A stretch of 64,000 bases of DNA from Conchocele bisecta (taxonomy: Eukaryota; Mollusca; Bivalvia; Lucinida; Thyasiridae): assembly GCA_029237695.1 (NCBI GenBank), contig CM055279.1, forward strand, positions 18,625,686 to 18,689,685. The letters run 5' to 3'. Position numbers and translations under genes: made by a program. The notes beneath the pieces are model-generated. The model worked only from the letters and a program-made list of their open reading frames with translations, was not told the origin of the DNA and ran no database searches. Below are positions 58,276-64,000 of this stretch, one piece after another; position 1 is the first letter of the stretch; every line of letters starts with the position of its first letter.

Positions 58276-58767
58276 TGATGCTCCTTTTCCATATTGATTT
58301 TCAAATCAGCAAATCAATATCACATCCTGTTGATTTCCGATAAAATGACAAGGGCACGTGACGTCACGGGGTCAGCGGACTATGTCCATTTTAGCTGTAT
58401 AAGGATGTAGCAATTTTGTAGTCATTTTCTGTGGTCGAATTGACGCCGTATCTACCGCAATATAGAGCTTGAAAATATATGCTCCTGATAGCTTTGTAGA
58501 TAATTTAAATTACCAGCTGGTTGACTGGTGAAACAGGTGATTGTAAACAACAATAAATGCCATATTTGTAAATGTACAACGTATCGATAGATGATTCATT
58601 TTGATTGCCCAGTTCCCACAGCTGAGATGGTAACGCGCTCGGTAAAAGAATTAGACCTGCATTGCTTTGTGTGCGATTACGAGCCTCGGACAAATTATTA
58701 TTTTATTTTTATTTTTTTTATTCATAACTGATTCAACGTTTGCCCACATTTTATAATAATAAATAAT

Positions 58768-58792
58768 TTACTTACTTACTTACTTACTTACT
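58768..58792. repeat. (CTTA)n microsatellite
   Basis: Six ACTT/CTTA units just outside the right palindrome arm. Confidence 0.9.
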
Positions 58793-59188
58793 CGAGAGTT
58801 CCAAGTACATACCTTTAATTACATTTCATTACACTGCATTACATAAGAGTTATTACGGAGTACTCTTTCCAAATGTGCGTTTTAAGCGTTCTTTGTTTAC
58901 TTTCTACTTTGTGGAGAGTGACCTAAGAATTTTGCTAATACACACTTTATTATGTAACTTTGTGATACTATTGTTCTGTCATGTATACTTGTCTCTTAAT
59001 AGCAATATAGCAAAGTATGAACGTTAACGCCCTGCATGTTTTTTTTCTATATTTTAGTGCGTGAAGTGTAAATGCTATTACGCACATTTTTACTGTTGAT
59101 CGTGGTGTAGCGATATAGTGCAACTTCCGACGGAAGCATCATAAGATTGGTCCGGCGAATCTACTGGGTGCCCCCGGTATCCACCCAA
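58793..59188. other. Unassigned stretch
   Basis: AT-rich, no gene or repeat recognised. Confidence 0.5.
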
Positions 59189-59269
59189 AGTGTATGTTGT
59201 TACCACTCAGTTGAACCGTCTCGCCTAGACGGTTCAACTGAGTGGTAACAACATACACTTTTCATGAGA
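59189..59269. repeat. Perfect-looking 81-bp hairpin
   Basis: AGTGTATGTTGTTACCACTC then AGTTGAACCGTCT faces AGACGGTTCAACT then GAGTGGTAACAACATACACT across a CGCCT loop. Arms of ~37 bp. Confidence 0.92.
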
Positions 59270-59349
59270 AATGAGAGAAATTGCAAAAAAATATTTACAT
59301 TCCGTTTTTTATACCTGAATTACAAATAATTATGTTAAAATTATTGATC

Positions 59350-59690
59350 CGGCAGTCGCCGGACCTGCCGGACCTGTTCCGACGCCCCTGAAAAAGCGGG
59401 AAACTTGCAGCTACTTACTCTAGTACATGTATTAAATAACAGTTTACCTTGTACACGACGGTTTGTTTTAGTTATATTATCCTAGTCCTGTAAATGTATA
59501 CTGTTAGCCTACATATGACACACGCATGGACAGTTGGTTCTTATTGTTCCATTTAGTTCCGGTTATGTTATTTAAAATGTACACAATATGTAAGTACACG
59601 CCACCACATACGACGTAAAATACACAATGGAATCGTTATCAAGTAGTATTACAAATTAAACACAGCAATCATGTGTACACATCCTGTTCT
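59350..59690 (+). repeat. LINE-upstream repeat, copy ii, truncated
   Basis: CGACGCCCCTGAAAAAGCGG through CACATCCTGTTC, matching 13115-13480. The remainder is replaced by the foldback at 59691. Confidence 0.75.
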
Positions 59691-60057
59691 ACGGTGTTCC
59701 GTTAAGGCTATCGTAATATCGCTAACGGGTCGATACTACGATAGTACGATAGTACGATACTACGATGACGATAGTACGATGCTACGATGACGATAGTACG
59801 ATAGTACGGTACTACGATGACGATAGTACGATAGTATGATGACGATAGTACGATGCTACGATGACGATAGTACGATACTACGATGACGATACTACAATGC
59901 CACGATGGCGATATTACGATACCACGATGACGATAACGTGATACCACGATAGTACGATGACGATACTACGATATCATATCGTACTATCGTCATCGTACTG
60001 TCGTGATCTCGTAGTATCGACCCGATAGCGATATTACGATGGCCTTAACGTAACACT
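59691..60057. mobile_element. ACGATAGT minisatellite foldback, outer left
   Basis: ACGGTGTTCCGTTAAGGC with ATCGTAATATCG at the left, GATATTACGATGGCCTTAAC at the right. The core consists of ACGATAGTACGATGACGAT-like units, reversing orientation near 59975. Confidence 0.85.
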
Positions 60058-60181
60058 GTTTATCGTAGTATCGTAATATCGTCATCGTGCTATCATACTG
60101 TCGTCATCGTAGTATCGTACTATCGTCATAGAGGTATCGTACTATCGTCATCGTAGTATCCTACTATCGTCATCGTATTAT
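60058..60181. repeat. Continuing ATCGTCATCGTAGT array, left of nested MITE
   Basis: Units in TATCGTCATCGTAGTATCGT orientation run up to the MITE at 60182; the mirrored array resumes at 60667-60803. Confidence 0.8.
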
Positions 60182-60666
60182 CGCCTTCCGGATGGACATG
60201 CGCATCAAAACAATGGATGACGAGGTATTTCGCCGGTATTTTGATACATGTTTTAATTTCATTTAATAGGTATTTAAGATAGATATTTGAAAATTATAAT
60301 CTTGTTTGCGCCGTTTGCGCCGAAATTCTTGTTTGCGCTATTAACAAGGTGTGTGATCACGTGGTTTCCGAACCCGATTTTCCGACGTGACGTAATCTTT
60401 TTACAATCGATTTTCATTAAAATCTTCCTAACAAACGGACGGATTTTGATGATATGTAGCACCAAATACGATGGCATATTGTGTTTTATTGGTGCTCTGA
60501 AAGTTCTTTACAATAACTTATAAATTTCACAAAGACTCTACTGTAAACACATCTACAAAACATAACGTCATGCCGTTCGGAAACCACGTGATCCCCCACC
60601 TTGATTAAGGCGTACCGCCATTTTCGCAGACAAACAATGTGCATGCGCGTGTCCATCCGGAAGGCG
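60182..60666. mobile_element. MITE with CGCCTTCCGGATGGACATGC ends, nested in array
   Basis: TCGCCTTCCGGATGGACATG with CGCAT at the left and ATGCGCGTGTCCATCCGGAA with GGCGA at the right. It contains a second MITE at 60345-60603. Confidence 0.85.
60345..60603. mobile_element. CAAGGTG...CACGTGG MITE, diverged, nested
   Basis: CAAGGTGTGTGATCACGTGG with TTTCCGAAC, and CGGAAACCACGTGATCCCCCACCTTG inverted. ATTAA stands directly on both sides (60340-60344 and 60604-60608) and looks like the target-site duplication. Confidence 0.82.
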
Positions 60667-60803
60667 ATACCACGATGACGATAGTACGATTCTACGATGA
60701 CGATAGTACGATGACGATAGTATGATACTACGATGACGATAGTACGATACTACGATGACGATAGTACGATAGCACGATGACGATAGTACGATACTACGAT
60801 AAA

Positions 60804-60947
60804 CAGTGTTCCGTTAAGGCAATCGTAATATCGCTATCGGGTCGATAATACGAGATCACGACATTACGATGACGATAGTACGATACTACGATGACGATAG
60901 TACGATACTACGATGACGATATTACGATGGCCTTAACGGAACACCGT
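60804..60947. mobile_element. ACGATAGT minisatellite foldback, outer right
   Basis: CAGTGTTCCGTTAAGGCAAT to GATGGCCTTAACGGAACACCG, a shorter sister of 59691-60057, facing it in mirror image across the nested MITEs. Confidence 0.85.
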
Positions 60948-61831
60948 AACTTACTCTATCTAGTGTACATGTGCATGTATCAACCCATTACACAGTAACA
61001 CTGCCGAATAAAATATTGTTGTCTGCTGTTTATTTTTTATTTTCTATTGTTCTCATCAAACACATGGTTTGACAGCATTTTAGAACTATTTCTACTTTCT
61101 AAAGTGCTGTCAAACCATGTCTTTATCGAGAAAGAAAAATATAAAGCATCAGCAGACGACAATGTTCGTACTCAGCAGTCTAAGGTAGCATAAACCAACA
61201 GGAACGATAACTAGTGATGGTATGAATTGCGCCTGCGCAAAAACTGGCTCCAGATTTGTGGAATTTAATGGGTGCAAACTCCGTCTGAAAGCTCTTTTCT
61301 GATTTGGTTACGACACTGGGAATAAGCCAATGAGAGAAGTTAATACATTAATCTGCTAGAACATTCTATTTTCAGTTGATTACACGCGCATTTGCATACA
61401 AATAATACAGTTTGAAAAGTTTGCTTAAGGTACAAATTTAGTTAGGAGAGGTGTTCTACATCGTCGTTTGGTAATATGAACAATCATCCATACCTTTATT
61501 AGTGTAAATCAGAAAAATAACGAAAATGGACGTAAAAATGTTGAATTTGGAAGTTTAACAAGCCGATGTGACTGTTTCCGAGCGCTCACGGAAATCAACG
61601 GAAATTTACGATCGAAATCCAAGATGGCGGCGCACGTGGCCGATCATTGTTTACAAACGTTTAAACATGTATACCTTCACAATACAAGCAATGCTACATG
61701 GATTTTTAAAAGTAATTTGGGGAAATATATCATATTATCAATGCCTCCTATATATAGACCTGTAGTATTGAGTAAAAATTGTTGTAAATGTTGAAACTTT
61801 TTTTTGTAACTTCGTCCTCATAGACTAAGGG
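60948..61831. other. Mostly unassigned, with one palindromic MITE
   Basis: 61013-61163 is a palindrome: GTTGTCTGCTG, TTCTCATCAAACACATGGTTTGACAGCA-type sequence and the inverse (TGCTGTCAAACCATG; CAGCAGACGACAA). A YY1-like CAAGATGGCGGCGC lies at 61620. No gene seen. Confidence 0.6.
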
Positions 61832-62155
61832 TTAAATAACAGTTTACCATGTTTACCTTGTAAACGAAGGTTTGTTTTAGTTATATTATCCTAGTCCTGC
61901 ACAGTCATGTATACTGTTAGCCTACATATAACAAATGCATGGAAAGTTGGTTCTTATCGCTCCATTTAGTTTCGGTTATGTTATTTAAAATGTACACCTT
62001 ATGTAAGTACACGCCAACACATACACAATGGGATCGGTATCAAGTAGTATTACAAATTAAACACAGCGATCATGTGTACACACCCTGTTACCCTGACCTG
62101 TTCACCGAGCCACTTTTGCAGCCACCGTTTAGATAGGGAATCTATTTAGACACAT
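61832..62155 (+). repeat. LINE-upstream repeat, copy iii
   Basis: CAGTTTACCATGTTTACCTT, TTATATTATCCTAGTC, GTAAGTACACGCC, TATCAAGTAGTATTACAAAT and GATAGGGAATCTATTTAGAC, colinear with 13190-13600. It is followed at once by the proline-rich frame, suggesting it is the LINE 5' region. Confidence 0.7.
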
Positions 62156-62569
62156 GTGGGGAAAACCTATTTACAGCGTAGGAAAACCTTAGACATATCG
62201 ACATCAGGAAATAGAGATCCATACCAACCCGGCCACCCAGTACCACCACCCGCGTACCCCAATCAACCACCTTCCAATGATGGACCACCACACATGAACC
62301 CCGGACTGCCACCCATGAACCCTGGACCGCCAACCGTGAACCATGGACCGCCACCCGCGAACCCCGGACCGCCACCCATGAACCCCGGACCGCCACCCGT
62401 GAACCATGGACAGCCACCCGCGAACCCCGGACCGCCACCCATGAACCCCGGACCGCCACCCGTGAACCATGGAACCCCACCCGCGAACCCCGGACCGCCA
62501 CCCATGCACACCGGACCGCCACCCGCGAAGCCCGGACCGCCACCCGCGAATCCCGGTCCACACCATTAG
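62156..62569 (+). CDS. Proline-rich repeat region preceding LINE endonuclease
   Basis: An open frame of 137 codons between TAG at 62147-62149 and TAG at 62567-62569, with no early ATG (the first possible initiator is GTG at 62156). After a short basic start (KTYLQRRKTL) it is tandem repeats of PPPMNPGPPPVNHGPPPANP. It is in the same frame as the endonuclease frame that opens two codons after the stop, so the amber codon is the only break. It may be the end of ORF1, an N-terminal extension of ORF2, or a hinge. The repeated DNA also opens frames on the minus strand, which I regard as shadows. Confidence 0.5.
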   Translation: MGKTYLQRRKTLDISTSGNRDPYQPGHPVPPPAYPNQPPSNDGPPHMNPGLPPMNPGPPTVNHGPPPANPGPPPMNPGPPPVNHGQPPANPGPPPMNPGPPPVNHGTPPANPGPPPMHTGPPPAKPGPPPANPGPHH

Positions 62570-62575
62570 GACAAT

Positions 62576-64000
62576 GTGGCACATGAGCATATTAGAATTG
62601 GATCACTTAACGTGTGTGGTATCAGGGATAAACTAAATATTCCAGAATTTGAACAGTTTATACGGAATTATGATATCGTCTGTATTCAAGAAACTCATCT
62701 ACACGAGTATGACTCAGTTGTCTTTCCTGGATACACAATACTGCGTAACGATCGTAAAACAACACAAATCGACCCGCATATACGGAGGCATATGTGTACT
62801 TGTAAAACAATCATTACTCCCACAGGTGACCCTACTTGACACAGCGTCGCAATTTGTTCTGTTTCTAAATATTGCTGGTGTTCATATAGGAAACAGAAGA
62901 CATTGCAACACTCTGCTTGGTACGGTATATATCCGACCGGAGGGCTCCCTATACACAGACGGAGATTGGAACATTGAAATAGAAAATGAACTTTCTCGAT
63001 TATGCAACATTTACGACGAAGTCTGTCTAGTTGGAGACTTCAACAGTAGAACAAAAATATTATGCGATCATTTACAAGACAATGATTATATCACAGAATT
63101 CATTGGCGATGAGGATATTGCAAATTTCATGTGCAGCAGCCAAATGTTAGCAGATGCAAATATTCTCATGGACAGGGCATCCTGTGATATCGGCAAACCC
63201 AATAACTGGGGATATAAGTTAATAGCTTTGTGTAAATCTACAAATCTGTACATTGCCAATGGGCGTATGGGATGTGATAAGGGCGTTGGAAAAGTGACAT
63301 GTAATGATACGAGTCTAATAGATTATGCTCTACTCACCCCATTATTGCTTCTCTCGACAACCGAGTTCACAGTACATGAATTTAATCCTCTACTTTCAGA
63401 CGTACATTGTGCTATTTCATTTGATTTCAATATCTCGAGTAATCCAACTTTAGCACACAACGGTAAGCCGGAACACATATTGCGAAATTGGAATCCTAAT
63501 AAAATCCACGAATTTGTAAATAATATCGATGAACATGTAATCCAGAGTTTACACACGGAACTAGACACAATATTAGTCAATGAACGCTCTCGTAGTACAC
63601 ACGACCAGGCTGCACCAGACAGCACGGGCAGCACGGGCAGCGCTACGGTCGACCAATCATCGTTTGATAATTTTGTGTCGCGTATAGGTCATTTGTTTAC
63701 ACAGACCGCATACAGAACGTTTGGCCAGGCGCGTCACGGCCCGGTGCGTTGTAAAAATAACATAAACAGACCGTGGTTTGGAAATGAGTGTAGTATAAAT
63801 AGGAGATGTTTTATGCAGGCTAAAAATGCATATCATTTTCATAAAACGGCACACAATAAAACGATTTTACATCGTGCGAGTAAAATATATAAGAAAACAA
63901 TTACTACGCATGCGAACAACTATAAACATAAATACGGTGCACGAATACGACAAATGCAAAAGTCAAGACCTAAAGACTTTTGGAAGCTTTTAAACGGCGT
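62576..64000 (+). CDS. LINE ORF2: endonuclease and linker, partial
   Basis: Apurinic-type endonuclease of a non-LTR retrotransposon, running off the window. Frame 1 (62576-62783) has RIGSLNVCGIRDKL and DIVCIQETHLHEYDS, with the Asn and Gln-Glu catalytic blocks. A missing base at about 62784 shifts to a second frame that stays open for ~405 codons to 64000. That frame has GGICVLVKQSLL, LGTVYIRPEGS, VCLVGDFNSRTK, NDTSLIDYALLTP and LLSDVHCAISFDF, the GDFN, S.IDY and SDH blocks, all intact. After it come RPWFGNECSINRR and RIRQMQKSRPKDFWKLLNG, the usual linker before the reverse transcriptase, which lies beyond the window. Apart from one frameshift it looks young. It nicks target DNA to prime reverse transcription. 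Confidence 0.9.

Larger units (their letters stand above)
56480..58755 (-). repeat. 4.7-kb palindrome, right arm
   Basis: Inverse of 54025-56335. Differences noted: a missing G in the GACGTGGATAG stretch, a one-base change in the MITE relic, and loss of ~34 bp of the MITE end at 58073. Outside the arm a (CTTA)n tract follows. Confidence 0.95.

Noticed and set aside
62142..62590. Minus-strand frames of 82-146 codons opposite the proline-rich repeat
   Set aside because: The GC-rich 15-codon repeat opens several frames; only the plus frame is in phase with the LINE endonuclease.
1..64000. tRNA, rRNA or viral genes
   Set aside because: I found no B-box-like cloverleaf, rRNA core sequence or viral structural or replication gene by eye; a covariance-model scan was not possible.

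Overview
The window looks like repeat-dominated nuclear DNA from a marine invertebrate. A bivalve mollusc is my best guess, but that is an inference from repeat style and not a proof. It is AT-rich, has no bacterial gene organisation, and its one clear host gene is split by GT/AG introns. That gene is on the minus strand: an XK-related (XKR) membrane protein of the apoptotic scramblase family, with four coding exons between 46695 and 52743. I found no tRNA, rRNA or CRISPR array.

Layout. 1-13107 and 27086-36849 are two direct, nearly identical copies of one block. Each begins in a ~195-bp satellite, then holds a large degenerate inverted-repeat structure (2346-8931; 29227-36006) with 96-bp terminal inverted repeats (TIRs), a dead hAT transposase fragment and three small palindromic elements. 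Copy 1 also carries a 3.3-kb foldback element (9349-12682) that copy 2 lacks. 13108-27085 is a patchwork of small palindromic elements (MITEs), two minisatellite-filled foldbacks, a broken LINE reverse transcriptase (19962-21604, minus) and nested insertions at 24852-25847. 36850-46312 is mostly unrecognised sequence with a hAT-type MITE, a MITE-derived 45-bp minisatellite (43130-43992) and a tandem pair of TTAA-flanked MITEs. 46313-52743 holds a repeated exon-like segment and the XKR gene, whose introns hold five MITEs and a ~700-bp (GGTT)n tract touching one splice acceptor. 54025-58755 is a palindrome with ~2.3-kb arms around a 144-bp spacer. Each arm contains the C-terminus of a LINE ORF2 and two MITEs. 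59691-60947 is a nested foldback built on an ACGATAGT-type minisatellite. 62156-64000 is the 5' part of a much better preserved LINE: a proline-rich repeat region, one in-frame amber codon, then an endonuclease domain with one frameshift, running off the window.

The main theme is inverted repeats at every scale, from 40-bp hairpins to a 4.7-kb palindrome, often nested and several with inner inverted minisatellites. The most unusual items are: the foldback families with inverted minisatellite cores; the 3.3-kb foldback with a YY1-like motif in each ~150-bp unit; the 4.7-kb palindrome; the XKR start codon lying in MITE sequence; and a repeated 65-67-codon exon-like segment next to XKR. The two block copies could be uncollapsed haplotypes and not a real duplication.
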